Below, piece by piece: positions 34,201 to 43,191 of a DNA stretch of 64,000 bases (its first letter is position 1; each line of letters opens with the position of its first letter). The stretch is from an uncultured bacterium. GTDB lineage: Bacteria; Verrucomicrobiota; Kiritimatiellia; RFP12; UBA1067. The DNA lies in contig CACZAK010000002.1 of NCBI GenBank assembly GCA_902779075.1, forward strand, positions 16,982 through 80,981, written 5' to 3'. The position numbers and the translations under genes are program-made. A model generated the notes under the pieces. It was not told the origin of the DNA and did no database searches. It saw only the letters and a program-made list of their open reading frames with translations.

Positions 34201-35642
34201 TCCCAAAAGTCGCCTATCGTAATGTCACCTACGCGTTTTTCGCAAGAGAACGGACAGCGGGTGCATTCTTCGGGAAGAAGCAGATCGATTCCGAACGCCA
34301 CACCGTAAGGGTCTTTGTAAAGATCTACTGCATACTCGGAGCCGTCGTCATAGTTCACGGCGAACGTACTCGTCAATCCACCCCATCCGTTGCGCTTGTC
34401 CCTAAAGTTGATGCCGGTTATTCTCCTGTTTCCCGACGAAAGTTCCTCCACACGCTTCCGCCACAACCTGGCATCCGGCGCGCCGTGGCAGATGATATCC
34501 AGAAAAATGACGTTCTGCCGATTACCGTAACGCTTACGCATCGCGGCGACCTGGCACGGCAGTCCGGTGAAAAGCACGGTTCTCCCCAATGCGACCGCCT
34601 CGTCAAGACGGGCAAGAAAGTTCTTGTCTATGACGCCGCGAACATATTTGGAGCCACGCATGGCCGCTATGCCCTCAACGGTTTCGACCAATTCGTGTTT
34701 AACCGACCAGTCGTTCGCATAGACCGCGCCGGCCACGCAACCGCCGTGCGCGATGACATCCTCCGCCAAGACGGTGAACACGCCGCCGGATGTCGATTTC
34801 GCCCGGATATCGTCAGATGCCATGACGGCGTAGCAAGAGCTTTCGCTTTCCAGCTGCGGCAGGCTACCAGCGTTATTTGCTTTAAGCCATCGTGTCAAAA
34901 CCGTCCTTGTCTCGGATGGCATGTCAAGCATCAGAAGCGGTTTGAGACATTCTACCACGCGGTCGACGCTTCTTTGTATGCGCGCGCCTCCCTGGCCTTG
35001 AACGGCCAAAGGCTCCCTCTGGCGGTAGTAAACAAGCGGCTCGTGGATATACACGCCTTTGGGGTTCTTGATGAGGAATCGATACACAAAAAGGACATCC
35101 TCGCCATAAGTCACCCCCCGCTCGAATCTGTTATCCCTTACAAGCTCCGCCTTCGCCAATATGTGCTGCATCCCATAGTCGTTGCCGTACAATCTGTAGG
35201 GATCGGTCGGGCTGGCCATGCATTCCACCGTGCAGGCAACAGGCTTGACGCAATCGGCAAGCGCAGCCTCCTCTTGGACGCGCTCGACCGGCGTATAGGC
35301 GAAATCGGCTTTGTTGCCCTCACAGGCGCGGAGCATGATCTCCGCCGCCTGGGGATGAAGGAGGTTGTCCGAATCAAAGAACCAAACGTATTCGCCGGTC
35401 ACATGTTCCAACCCCTGATTTCGCGCGCACGAAACCCCGCCGTTTTTCTCAGCCGTCACTACTTTGACGCGGGAGTCTTTCTTTGCATACTCGTCGAGCA
35501 TCTGCGATGACGAGTCTGTCAAACAGTCGTTGGAGCAGATGATTTCGATGTTTCTGTACGTCTGCGCGAGGATGCTGTCGAGCGTCGCGGACAGAAACTG
35601 CGCGGTGTTACATACGGGAACGACAAATGATATCTTTGGCAT
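31284..35642 (-). CDS. 1452-residue protein: GT2 + FrhB-like + pyruvyl transferase + coiled-coil repeats
   Basis: Domain order: GT2 at 1-270 (ISFVVPVCNTAQFL, FFDSDNLL); an FrhB-like domain from about 290 to 560 with GLPCQVAAM, ICHGAPD and an iron-sulphur-like ECTRCPFSC; a polysaccharide pyruvyl transferase domain from about 590 to 890 (VAVLNFHWEQTNFGALL, FIVGSDQVW, VVTDSFHGACFS); then about 435 residues of charged coiled coil made of 28-residue repeats. FrhB-like and pyruvyl transferase proteins are often neighbours in polysaccharide clusters; here they are fused to a GT2. The tail ends SASYKLGRALTKPFRAI, a pattern common at the ends of coiled-coil glycosyltransferases. ATG 35642 has AGGAG upstream. 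Confidence 0.85.
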   Translation of the reverse strand: MPKISFVVPVCNTAQFLSATLDSILAQTYRNIEIICSNDCLTDSSSQMLDEYAKKDSRVKVVTAEKNGGVSCARNQGLEHVTGEYVWFFDSDNLLHPQAAEIMLRACEGNKADFAYTPVERVQEEAALADCVKPVACTVECMASPTDPYRLYGNDYGMQHILAKAELVRDNRFERGVTYGEDVLFVYRFLIKNPKGVYIHEPLVYYRQREPLAVQGQGGARIQRSVDRVVECLKPLLMLDMPSETRTVLTRWLKANNAGSLPQLESESSCYAVMASDDIRAKSTSGGVFTVLAEDVIAHGGCVAGAVYANDWSVKHELVETVEGIAAMRGSKYVRGVIDKNFLARLDEAVALGRTVLFTGLPCQVAAMRKRYGNRQNVIFLDIICHGAPDARLWRKRVEELSSGNRRITGINFRDKRNGWGGLTSTFAVNYDDGSEYAVDLYKDPYGVAFGIDLLLPEECTRCPFSCEKRVGDITIGDFWDLANSSLNDCKGLSCVVVNTLRGLELFERVRNRFYQALPYPVSYVKQPNFHMPSRPHPFSREFQKDILAGMPFDAAVAKYAEHPKSVAVLNFHWEQTNFGALLTSFALSRHLTDIGWQPQNIDYSPLDSDLAAMRENVGFESFRYRHLPRTRKITDGRSLWNYTKRFKTFIVGSDQVWSKKLTEGKEDAFYLSFVGPGRRLIAAAASFGMVPAAERDEEDLTARLRVFSAISVREMQDAQTVRNLVGKGECVPDPVFWVDRSVWDELADKAKRKTVGKVVVYSVNMSETVGILKFLEMSGLTTPKKPARMLSSSMSPEEWLSAIRAAKLVVTDSFHGACFSVLFHTPFICIQADENRSARHRTMLEGLGLSGHLFKDGESAFQAYSVGMNVDWAKVDEGIAQYRSRGRDFIESALATDDMASPEMAAAWTQLEDYRKEHPCLWTRGQSAMRSAMMADAKIWAQRCRFKEERDALRVRVEEQKAKEAALWAERSKFLEERDALRGRVEEQKAKETALWAERCKFLEERDALRGRVEEQKAKETALWAERSKFLEERDALRERVEEQKAKETALWAERCKFLEERDVLRERVEEQKAKETALWAERCKFLEERDALRGRVEEQKAKETALWAERCKFLEERDALRGRIEEQKAKETVLWAERCKFLEERDALRGRIEEQKAKEAALWAERSKFLEERDALRGRVEEQKAKETALWAERCKFLKERDALRGRVEEQKAKETALWAERCKFLEERDALRGRVEEQKAKETALWAERCKFLEERDALRGRAEEQKAKEASLWAERCKFMEERDALSGRVEEQRAKEAALWAERGKIMAQRDALRERNEAQKAKEAKLWAERGKFKDERDALLERIEAQKVKESKLWADRCKFLGERNELRMVVAEKDASLAADAGWIAELCDALMVAKKEMSALQESASYKLGRALTKPFRAIRDRFNQKTAIRNDISHKEHDKTGE
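31516..32828 (-). repeat. 84-bp tandem repeat, about 15.5 copies, coding for 28-residue heptad units
   Basis: Consensus unit begins ERDALRGRVEEQKAKE and continues TALWAERCKFLE, 28 residues or exactly four heptads. I count 15 copies of the LW-A-(E/D)-R core plus a leading KIWAQR copy. Central units are nearly identical at DNA level; the outermost units are the most diverged, the usual pattern of slippage-driven expansion. All copies are in frame. Confidence 0.9.
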
Positions 35643-35683
35643 AGCGTCTCTCCTGTCCTTTTTATGGGTTTTATGCGGGCAAA

Positions 35684-36988
35684 TCATTGTCTGCCGCCTC
35701 TGTGAAACACCTTTCCAATGGCGTGTTTTATGGTGTACTTCAACCCGTTCTCGCGCAGGCACTTCACGCCACCCCACGCCCTCCGCGCCGGCCATGTGAC
35801 GGCCATTCCGACGTGGTACGCCTCGGAACGTTCAAGCGCCAATGACTTCTCTTCCAACGACATGACCTTTTGCTTGAGCAGCGACACCTCCCGCTGAGAT
35901 TGAACCAGTGATGCGTCCTGAGCAGTCTTCAACGCCGCCAGCGCCTTATAATCCCTGTCGTACCTCCGTAGTTCCACAACCTTCGCCCGTAAGTTCTTTT
36001 CCGCAGCCACCATTCTTGCGTACATCCACACTTCCGCAGATCCATGTGCGAGAATACCGTCTACATTCCTCTTCGCCAAAGCATAGTCACGGAAGGAGTC
36101 GGCAACATCATCAATGCACAAATTCTTTCGTTCCTCATACGCGAATGCGAACACCTTCCGGATACCGTCGAAGGATTGAACCGCCGTCAGGTTATAAGCC
36201 AACCTCAGCATGGCACGCGCCTTTGCCGCCAAAGCGAATTTTTCCCAAAGTCCCCGTTCGCTAAGCATTTTTGCAAAGATGCGTTCGGCTTCCGCAAAAA
36301 TCAAGGGTGTCGCATCCTTCGTGCTTTCAAGGGAATCGACACGCGCCACTCTATGCAAAATCACAATGTCATCATAAACCGCAATCTTCCCCGCACATGC
36401 CATCGCCGTCTGAACAAATGGGAAATCTTCGGATCTTGGCAATGGCGGGAATCGCAGCTTTTCGCCGTTAACGAACTCGCGGCGATAGAGCTTTCCCCAA
36501 GGCACCGGGCCGGCGACAAAAAACAACGAGACCCCGACTTCTTCGGGTGAGAACACATCCCGCGCCGGGAGAAGGCCCTTCCTCAGGCACCAGTCAAGTT
36601 CATTTCCAAGCTCTCCTTTAAGACCAATCCTGCGCGCGCGCGCCAGCAGCACATCACATCCGGTCTCGGCAGCCCTTTGCATCATTGACGACAGCGCGTT
36701 TGGCGATGCCAACTTATCGTCCGAATCAACGAATGCCACATATTCACCACTGGCATGGTCGAGCCCTGCGTTCCGTGCAACGCCGGGCCCCGCATTCCGT
36801 TGATGGATGACGGACACCCTGCCATCCGATGCGGCAATCCGATCAATTATGGCTAAAGTTTCATCCGTAGACCCGTCATCAACGACAATAAGCTCAAAAT
36901 CCCTAAAATCCTGCACCAACACCGAATCAACGGCGTCCTTTATCCACTGGGCGGCATTAAAGGCCGGAATTATGACCGACAATTTCAT
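35684..36988 (-). CDS. GT2 glycosyltransferase with C-terminal coiled coil
   Basis: 434 residues. The GT2 domain spans 1-260 with LSVIIPAFNAAQWI, IVVDDGSTD and AFVDSDDKLAS. After a helical middle region there is a coiled coil (about 325-395), then the tail WGGVKCLRENGLKYTIKHA, which is nearly repeated at the end of the 2041-residue protein encoded upstream. ATG 36988 lies 10 nt after that gene's stop; no clear Shine-Dalgarno is present, so translational coupling is likely. The donor is unknown. Confidence 0.85.
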   Translation of the reverse strand: MKLSVIIPAFNAAQWIKDAVDSVLVQDFRDFELIVVDDGSTDETLAIIDRIAASDGRVSVIHQRNAGPGVARNAGLDHASGEYVAFVDSDDKLASPNALSSMMQRAAETGCDVLLARARRIGLKGELGNELDWCLRKGLLPARDVFSPEEVGVSLFFVAGPVPWGKLYRREFVNGEKLRFPPLPRSEDFPFVQTAMACAGKIAVYDDIVILHRVARVDSLESTKDATPLIFAEAERIFAKMLSERGLWEKFALAAKARAMLRLAYNLTAVQSFDGIRKVFAFAYEERKNLCIDDVADSFRDYALAKRNVDGILAHGSAEVWMYARMVAAEKNLRAKVVELRRYDRDYKALAALKTAQDASLVQSQREVSLLKQKVMSLEEKSLALERSEAYHVGMAVTWPARRAWGGVKCLRENGLKYTIKHAIGKVFHRGGRQ

Positions 36989-36998
36989 GGGCCGCTGA

Positions 36999-39900
36999 TT
37001 AAAGCGGGCTTCTGACGCCTGCAAACCGGAGGACCTTACCCCAGGCATGCTTGACTGTGTAGCCAACGCCGTTCTCTTTGATACACTTTATCCCGCCCCA
37101 CATCTTATGGAACGGCCAAGTGAGCGTACTATAGACAGGACGCGCTGGTGAACGCGGCACACCATCGACATTAGGCAGCGTCGCGCGCAGTTTGCGAATC
37201 GTCATGTTCGAAAGCCTGGAAAGCGCCTGCATGGTCTCAGGCCTCGGAGTGTAAGTAAGCGCGGCGGTAATCGCCTCAATATCATCAGGGTTGTCGATCT
37301 GATGAATCTCCTCGTGTACCGACTTGAGAAGCTTCTGACAGCGAAGCGACACCTTCCCATGAACAAATGGCAGGGTAGCGAACTTCTTCTGATAGATGAG
37401 GGAAAATGCCGTTCCATGGAAAGACGATGTAATCACCACCTCGGCGTCACGAATGTAAGCAAGAAAACGATCAGGCGAAACAGAGATTTGCACACCATCG
37501 GGATCGACCATCTGACTGCGACCGTACTGATAGACCAGAATGAACACTGGCTTGAGCCCCAGCCGTTTAGCCACTGTCCGCGCAGCGTTCCACGTCTTCT
37601 CGTTGTACATGAGCGAATAGACAAGAAGATACGGTTTCCTTTCCAAACGCTTGGGATAGGCAATACGGTTGAAGTCTGCCTTCGACAGCAACAACGTCGG
37701 ATCTAGATCAACGGTCGGATGACGACCATGTTTATCCACTAGCTGAGGCAATAGATTCTCTCTAAACGAAAGGTTCTCAAATAGCTTCGCCGCAGCCGTC
37801 AAATAGGAGATGCTCTCCTTCTTTGGCATTGCATCGCCAACGCTAATCGCGTAGGAATACCGTTTCAGCGCCGGGTTCTTGAAAATCGTCGTACGGAAAT
37901 ATTCCGTCTCTTTTCTCGTTATTGCGGGGTTCCAGACTTGATCGCTGCCGACTATTACAGCCGGATATCGACGTTCGATTTCTTTAGGCTTCATTACCTT
38001 TATGGCGAGGCAATGCTTTGCAAACATGCGAAAGCGATGCCGTTTCACATCCTCATGTCCAAGGGCACAAATCTCCGTCTTAATGCGGAAGAGCATCCGC
38101 GAGAACCAGCCCGCCTCCGGGCTAGGCTTTTGCTTGTACCAGACATCCCCGAAACGCGGGAAATAACCAACGCGCGTGCAATCCGGAAACTCTGGTTCGA
38201 AGCCTATGCGCCGAAGAATTGTCTGAAGAGACCATCCTTGCAGATACGCACCGCAATTGTAGGCACAGTGGAAGGTCAAGATGGCGATTTTCCGAGACGC
38301 CACAATTGCCCTCTCCACCTTAATAGGCTGCACCGCCTTCGCGGCGGGGGCCTTTGCGGGGGCGGCCTTAGGGGCTGGGGGCGCGGGCTTGGTGGGCGGA
38401 GGCGCCGACGCAGATTTTTTGGGGGGCGGAGGCGCCGACGCGGGTTTGGCGGGCGGAGGCGCCGCCACGGGCTTTGGGGGCGGTGGTGCTCCCTCCATCA
38501 ACGTGACAGTTTCAAGCGCCCCGTTTTCGCACTCCTCATCGGTAAAAACCTCGAGTATGAGCGGCTTCGACCGCTTCACAGGCGACCAGAACGACTCCGC
38601 CACCTTCATGTATTCATGCTTGTCAGCTGCGGAAAGATAGTCAAAACCCAAGTCTTGCGCATAGTGGCGCACGAGTTCACGGGACTTGTTCCCGTAGTGT
38701 CCGCCAGCTGCCACAAACTCGTCGGCCGCCTTTCCGAATTGATAGGCAGGATGGTTAAAATTACGGAATTCCATTCCCTTGCCGTTGTTGATAAGCAGAA
38801 TACGCAGATTGGCCCCTACATGACGATTCCCCAGCGAGTTAAGATCGTAGAAGAAAGCGAGGTCTCCAAGCACCGCAAAATGAATCCGGTCGGGATGGGC
38901 GAATGAAGCGCCAAGCAAAGTCGAAAGGCAACCGTCTATTCCGAAGCCGCCCGCATTGCAGGATGCGAGAACCGTCTTCGGCAACTGGAACAGGCTCCAT
39001 GCCCTGAATGAATTAAGTATGCCTAGGTGGAGGAATGCCCCTTCCGGAACCTTGGGAGACGACACACTTGCTACCCAGATGTTCGAGAACGGGACATCCG
39101 GGAACCGAGAGCGAAGGCTTGCGAGCTTTCGTTCACAAGCCGTACGATATCCAGAAGCGCGGGAACTCTCCGAATCATTATTGTAAAACCGGAAAAAAGA
39201 CAGTTCGTCCATCTCGAACACATCAACAAGCCTGCGGAACTGGTCGCGGATCTCGCCATCGGCACTCACTCGCCAGACTTTCGACATTCCTACGATTTTC
39301 AACGAAGGATAGTCTGCCGAGACTTCGCCGATGTGGATGAGAACGTCAGGCAGGTATTCCTTGTATGTTGCGCTCTGCTGGTAGCAGGCAAGCGTGAAGT
39401 TCATCTCGCCTTTCCCGCGATAGTTCGAGCCGTGGTCGCAAAACACCGGCGCGTCGAACTTCTCGGAGAACTTCTCCACCTCCAGGGTCAGCGCCTCAGA
39501 CCAAGGCACATGGGCGCCGATGAACACGGCAACACGACCGTCTGGAATCGGCGGCATCCCTTCACCGGGGAAGTGACGGTGAATTACGCGAACCGGTGGA
39601 AGCCGTGCCACGGAATAGTCACGGCTGTGCATCGTTTCGAGATTGATGTGTACAGGGCCGCCACCATGCCGTACCAACTCAAGTATCGCATGATTGGCGG
39701 CAACCGTATTTGCCCATTCGTCGTTCTTGTCGCGCACGAAAGGCATCGACACCTGAAGGCGGACTGTGTCCGTTGGTGCCTGCGTACGTACAATAAACTG
39801 CGGAGTGAGATGTCCGCCCCTTGGCTCGTATAATGTCCCCGTAACGGCCAGGATCGGCAATTTGCGGTAATACGCCTCAGTGAGGCCTGGCAGGTAGTTG

Positions 39901-42900
39901 CGGCTCGCAGTGGCTCCAGTGCAGCTGATGACCACCGGAGCCCCCGACTCCGCAGCCCAGCCACAGGCCATGTACGCCGCGGAACGTTCGTCTGGAGCTG
40001 ACTTGACGGTGAAAAATGAATCGTGCTGTATGCTGGCAACAAACGTCAGGTTCGTAGTACCTGGAGATGCAATCACCTGCCTTATGCCGTGCGCTTTCAA
40101 GGCCGCAATGAGAATCTGCACGTTACGTTCAACGGTATAGCCTCCAGAAACCGTAGGCAGTGCGCCACAGGCCTTGTCATGCAGAGATTCAAGTAATTCA
40201 TTGACCTTGAGGAACTTGGGAGCGGCCAAAAACGCCCTCAGGCAGCTCTCCAATGCCTCGACGGGATCACGGAACGTGGATACGTCGATGAACCTCCCGA
40301 TCTTCGTATTGTCAAACCTGCGGTCAAAGAGACGGTCATACAAGACTTGGTATTTGCCCGGCGTATTTAGCTGACAGGAATTTCTCGTCATTACCACAGG
40401 GCAGGCCCGCCCCGTAACCTCGCGGATGACCCTGACGTAAATTTCAAGCACGTCCCTCCAGACCAGACTTTTGGAGGACGTGATGTGGAAACACTCGCCA
40501 AGCGCTTCTTTTCGTCCAATAAGCGACGCCATCCCTCGCGCGACATCGCGGCCATACGTCAAAGTCGTAGTCCTGGCGGCTACATCGTCCGAAAAGACGA
40601 TGGGCTTGCCTTCAAGGACTCTCTTTAGCCAGTGTTCCTTCTCGAGCGTACCCAGCTGAAGGCGCTGCTCGCTAAACGTCACATAAGGGCGTATAATTGT
40701 CCAATTCGTACTTCCGCTGGCCCTCAGCGCATTCTCTGCACGCGCCTTCGCCAACGCATATTCGCTCGTCTTGAGATAGGCGTCGTCAGTCACCGTGTCC
40801 AGAAGCCGCGGCGAGTTTTCCGTTATCAACTGACCATGGGCGTCGGCATATACGCGGGAGGAACTGAGAAAAACGTACTGGTCCGTCATCTCCAGGAACT
40901 TGGTCAGTCGTTGCTGGAACGCGATTGGCCCATAAACCATGAAATCAACGATTGCATCCCATCTAGACTGCGTCAATTTACGGAAAAAGCCTATGTCCTG
41001 TGCGTCACCCTTCAGATAGCAGATGCCCGGCACATCGTCATGCTCGCTGCGGCTCGTCACGTAGACTTGGCAACCCTGCTCCGCGAGGATTTCCGCAAGG
41101 TGCGCACCAAGTGCGCCCGTGCCGCCAAGCAGCAAAACCTTTCGGTAATCATGCGGGGGAAGGGCGACCGGGTAGCCGAGGAGATGCATGTCCTTCTGCC
41201 AGTGCGGGAAAGTCGCCTGGAAGAACTCATACCACCCGTTGACGATTTTGCTCTTGAGATCGGGGTTGTCGTATTTTGGGAACGCCCATATCCGCCATGC
41301 ATAACTCATGGAGCAGTTGGCCCAAATAGAATCGGCAAGTTCATCGAACAGCCCGGCTTCACGCGCCTTGCGGCAGATGTCCCAATACGCTTTGGGGCAG
41401 TCAAGAAGCCGCTCATCGTAAGAGCGCGTTGCCGCACCCACGCTGGACTTCGAATAACGATATCCCACCTCGGGCACTGTTGCAAAATTCCTGGCGACAA
41501 GATCAACGTCGAAAAGGAACAGGTGGTCTTCGTGATATCCGTATGGAGCAAAGCGGATGTTGTTTCGCTCCAGCATTTCACGGCGGAAAAGCTTGTCCCA
41601 GATGTACTTCGTCTGAAAACGAACAATTTGCGGACATGACCGGAGGTCGGTCGCCGTGCATTTCTCGTGCGGCAGGGAAGTGCGAGACACCTGCCCGTCG
41701 ACGACCTCGCAGTGTGCGGCCTGAACGACATCACACATCCCGGCTTCCGCCTTTGCAACGAGATTCCAAAGATGGGTCGCAACGTACTCGTCATCGGCAT
41801 CCAGAAAGGCGACGTATTTTCCGCAAGCGGCCTCAAGCCCCGCATTCCGGGCAGCGCTGACGCCAAGCTTCCCCTGCCGAATCACTCGCAAGCGCACATC
41901 GCCAATGGCCAGTGAATTAAGTGCCGAAACAGTCCCGTCCGTCGACCCGTCGTCAACGCAGATCACTTCGATCTGGCGAAGCGTCTGTCCAAGAACCGAC
42001 CGCACGCAATTCTCGATTGTATCCTGTCCGTTCCTGACGGCAATGATTACAGAAACGAGGGGAGCGCTGTCTCCAATGTCAAAAGCCTGGGCTTTCGCAG
42101 ACCGCAGTTCAGCACCGACCTTATTGGCCGACTCGGCATCGACACGTAGCGCGTGCAACATGAACCGGACAGGATCGGAGTTTTCGCGGATGATATTAAG
42201 CGAATCATACAGATGCTCCGGAACCTTCAACTCTGATTTTTCCAGGTGGTTTAGCCCGAATCTAGACACCCACTTCTCGCGAACGTCGCGATAGACGCGC
42301 CGAAGGGCTTTATCATCCGAAAGAGACTTCAGAGCATATACGATAGAAGCAAGGACGGACTGGCGGAAACTTGACCTAAACAAATCCCATAAGCCGCGCT
42401 TCTCAAGCTGGTGACGAAGCTCCACATATCCCTCGCAAAACGCAAGCGGTGACTTGTCGTTCTGATTTTGCGAGCTTTTGCTCCGAATTCTGTAGTTGTA
42501 GTACGGGAAATTCGCCACGGAGATTTTGTCCGCACAGGCGATGCTCGTTTCGACAACACACAAATCCTCCGCATGAGGGAGATCAAGGAACTTCACCCCC
42601 AACTGCGAAAGATAGGCACTGTTGATAAACTTGTCCCCAAGCCCCTGTCCAAACCAGATGAATGCGTTATCGGCTATGCTCTTTGCAGAAAAGGGCTGCT
42701 CCCGTCCAGCAATGTCGTGCGGATACGTTTTCTCCGAAACAAACTTTCCGATCTGGTCGTCGTATGTCTTGAACCCGCAGATGGTCACGTCCGCCCCAGT
42801 CCGCTCCGCAGTCTCATACAATCCCCTCATCATGTCTAAGTCGCACCAGTCATCTGGTTCAACAAACACCACATACTTGCCGCTCACGGCGGCAAGTCCC

Positions 42901-43124
42901 GCGTTTTTCGCAGAGGCTGCGCCCCCGTTCTCCTTTTTGATCACACGGATGCGCGAATCGCGTGCGGCAAATTCGTCAAGGACGGCCCCCGATCCATCCG
43001 ACGATCCGTCGTCAATGCATATAATCTCAATCTCCTTCAGCGTCTGGCCGACAAGCGACTCAAGACACGTCCGAAGCACGCTCTCGCGATTATAGACAGG
43101 AACTACGATGGACACCTTGCACAT
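36999..43124 (-). CDS. 2041-residue fusion: GT2-GT2-SDR-TPP enzyme-pyruvyl transferase
   Basis: Domain order: GT2 at 1-270 (VSIVVPVYNRESVLRTC, FVEPDDWCD); GT2 at about 353-600 (VSVIIAVRNGQDTIENC, AFLDADDEYV); an extended SDR/epimerase-like domain from about 658 (VLLLGGTGALGAHL, YALAK pair); a complete thiamine-diphosphate enzyme from about 991 to 1540 (ASPGTTNLTF, catalytic Glu in DERSAAYM, cofactor site GDLAFFYDLNSLG to LLINNGKG); a Pro/Ala-rich linker at about 1546-1608; and a polysaccharide pyruvyl transferase at about 1611-1960 (GSDQVWNPA, VVITSSFHGTAFS). AGGAGGAG precedes the ATG. Catalytic motifs look intact throughout. Domains resemble MenD and acetolactate synthase, but the reaction is unknown. 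Confidence 0.85.
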   Translation of the reverse strand: MCKVSIVVPVYNRESVLRTCLESLVGQTLKEIEIICIDDGSSDGSGAVLDEFAARDSRIRVIKKENGGAASAKNAGLAAVSGKYVVFVEPDDWCDLDMMRGLYETAERTGADVTICGFKTYDDQIGKFVSEKTYPHDIAGREQPFSAKSIADNAFIWFGQGLGDKFINSAYLSQLGVKFLDLPHAEDLCVVETSIACADKISVANFPYYNYRIRSKSSQNQNDKSPLAFCEGYVELRHQLEKRGLWDLFRSSFRQSVLASIVYALKSLSDDKALRRVYRDVREKWVSRFGLNHLEKSELKVPEHLYDSLNIIRENSDPVRFMLHALRVDAESANKVGAELRSAKAQAFDIGDSAPLVSVIIAVRNGQDTIENCVRSVLGQTLRQIEVICVDDGSTDGTVSALNSLAIGDVRLRVIRQGKLGVSAARNAGLEAACGKYVAFLDADDEYVATHLWNLVAKAEAGMCDVVQAAHCEVVDGQVSRTSLPHEKCTATDLRSCPQIVRFQTKYIWDKLFRREMLERNNIRFAPYGYHEDHLFLFDVDLVARNFATVPEVGYRYSKSSVGAATRSYDERLLDCPKAYWDICRKAREAGLFDELADSIWANCSMSYAWRIWAFPKYDNPDLKSKIVNGWYEFFQATFPHWQKDMHLLGYPVALPPHDYRKVLLLGGTGALGAHLAEILAEQGCQVYVTSRSEHDDVPGICYLKGDAQDIGFFRKLTQSRWDAIVDFMVYGPIAFQQRLTKFLEMTDQYVFLSSSRVYADAHGQLITENSPRLLDTVTDDAYLKTSEYALAKARAENALRASGSTNWTIIRPYVTFSEQRLQLGTLEKEHWLKRVLEGKPIVFSDDVAARTTTLTYGRDVARGMASLIGRKEALGECFHITSSKSLVWRDVLEIYVRVIREVTGRACPVVMTRNSCQLNTPGKYQVLYDRLFDRRFDNTKIGRFIDVSTFRDPVEALESCLRAFLAAPKFLKVNELLESLHDKACGALPTVSGGYTVERNVQILIAALKAHGIRQVIASPGTTNLTFVASIQHDSFFTVKSAPDERSAAYMACGWAAESGAPVVISCTGATASRNYLPGLTEAYYRKLPILAVTGTLYEPRGGHLTPQFIVRTQAPTDTVRLQVSMPFVRDKNDEWANTVAANHAILELVRHGGGPVHINLETMHSRDYSVARLPPVRVIHRHFPGEGMPPIPDGRVAVFIGAHVPWSEALTLEVEKFSEKFDAPVFCDHGSNYRGKGEMNFTLACYQQSATYKEYLPDVLIHIGEVSADYPSLKIVGMSKVWRVSADGEIRDQFRRLVDVFEMDELSFFRFYNNDSESSRASGYRTACERKLASLRSRFPDVPFSNIWVASVSSPKVPEGAFLHLGILNSFRAWSLFQLPKTVLASCNAGGFGIDGCLSTLLGASFAHPDRIHFAVLGDLAFFYDLNSLGNRHVGANLRILLINNGKGMEFRNFNHPAYQFGKAADEFVAAGGHYGNKSRELVRHYAQDLGFDYLSAADKHEYMKVAESFWSPVKRSKPLILEVFTDEECENGALETVTLMEGAPPPPKPVAAPPPAKPASAPPPPKKSASAPPPTKPAPPAPKAAPAKAPAAKAVQPIKVERAIVASRKIAILTFHCAYNCGAYLQGWSLQTILRRIGFEPEFPDCTRVGYFPRFGDVWYKQKPSPEAGWFSRMLFRIKTEICALGHEDVKRHRFRMFAKHCLAIKVMKPKEIERRYPAVIVGSDQVWNPAITRKETEYFRTTIFKNPALKRYSYAISVGDAMPKKESISYLTAAAKLFENLSFRENLLPQLVDKHGRHPTVDLDPTLLLSKADFNRIAYPKRLERKPYLLVYSLMYNEKTWNAARTVAKRLGLKPVFILVYQYGRSQMVDPDGVQISVSPDRFLAYIRDAEVVITSSFHGTAFSLIYQKKFATLPFVHGKVSLRCQKLLKSVHEEIHQIDNPDDIEAITAALTYTPRPETMQALSRLSNMTIRKLRATLPNVDGVPRSPARPVYSTLTWPFHKMWGGIKCIKENGVGYTVKHAWGKVLRFAGVRSPL

Positions 43125-43191
43125 AAATCTCCTCCTTATTCTTTGCGAAGCCTCATTTCTAAGGCTGCCGATGGATTGTAGATGCAACTAT

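Noticed and set aside
33900..34800. Coenzyme F420 hydrogenase beta subunit as a hydrogenase component
   Set aside because: No other hydrogenase subunits are present, and this domain is a regular member of polysaccharide loci next to pyruvyl transferases.
34485..35510. 341-codon plus-strand frame
   Set aside because: Antisense to the FrhB and GT2 domains of the 1452-residue protein; no recognisable product.
38700..40150. Menaquinone biosynthesis enzyme MenD
   Set aside because: The TPP motifs fit the superfamily, but the domain is embedded in a glycosyltransferase fusion with no other men genes, so a true MenD role is not supported.
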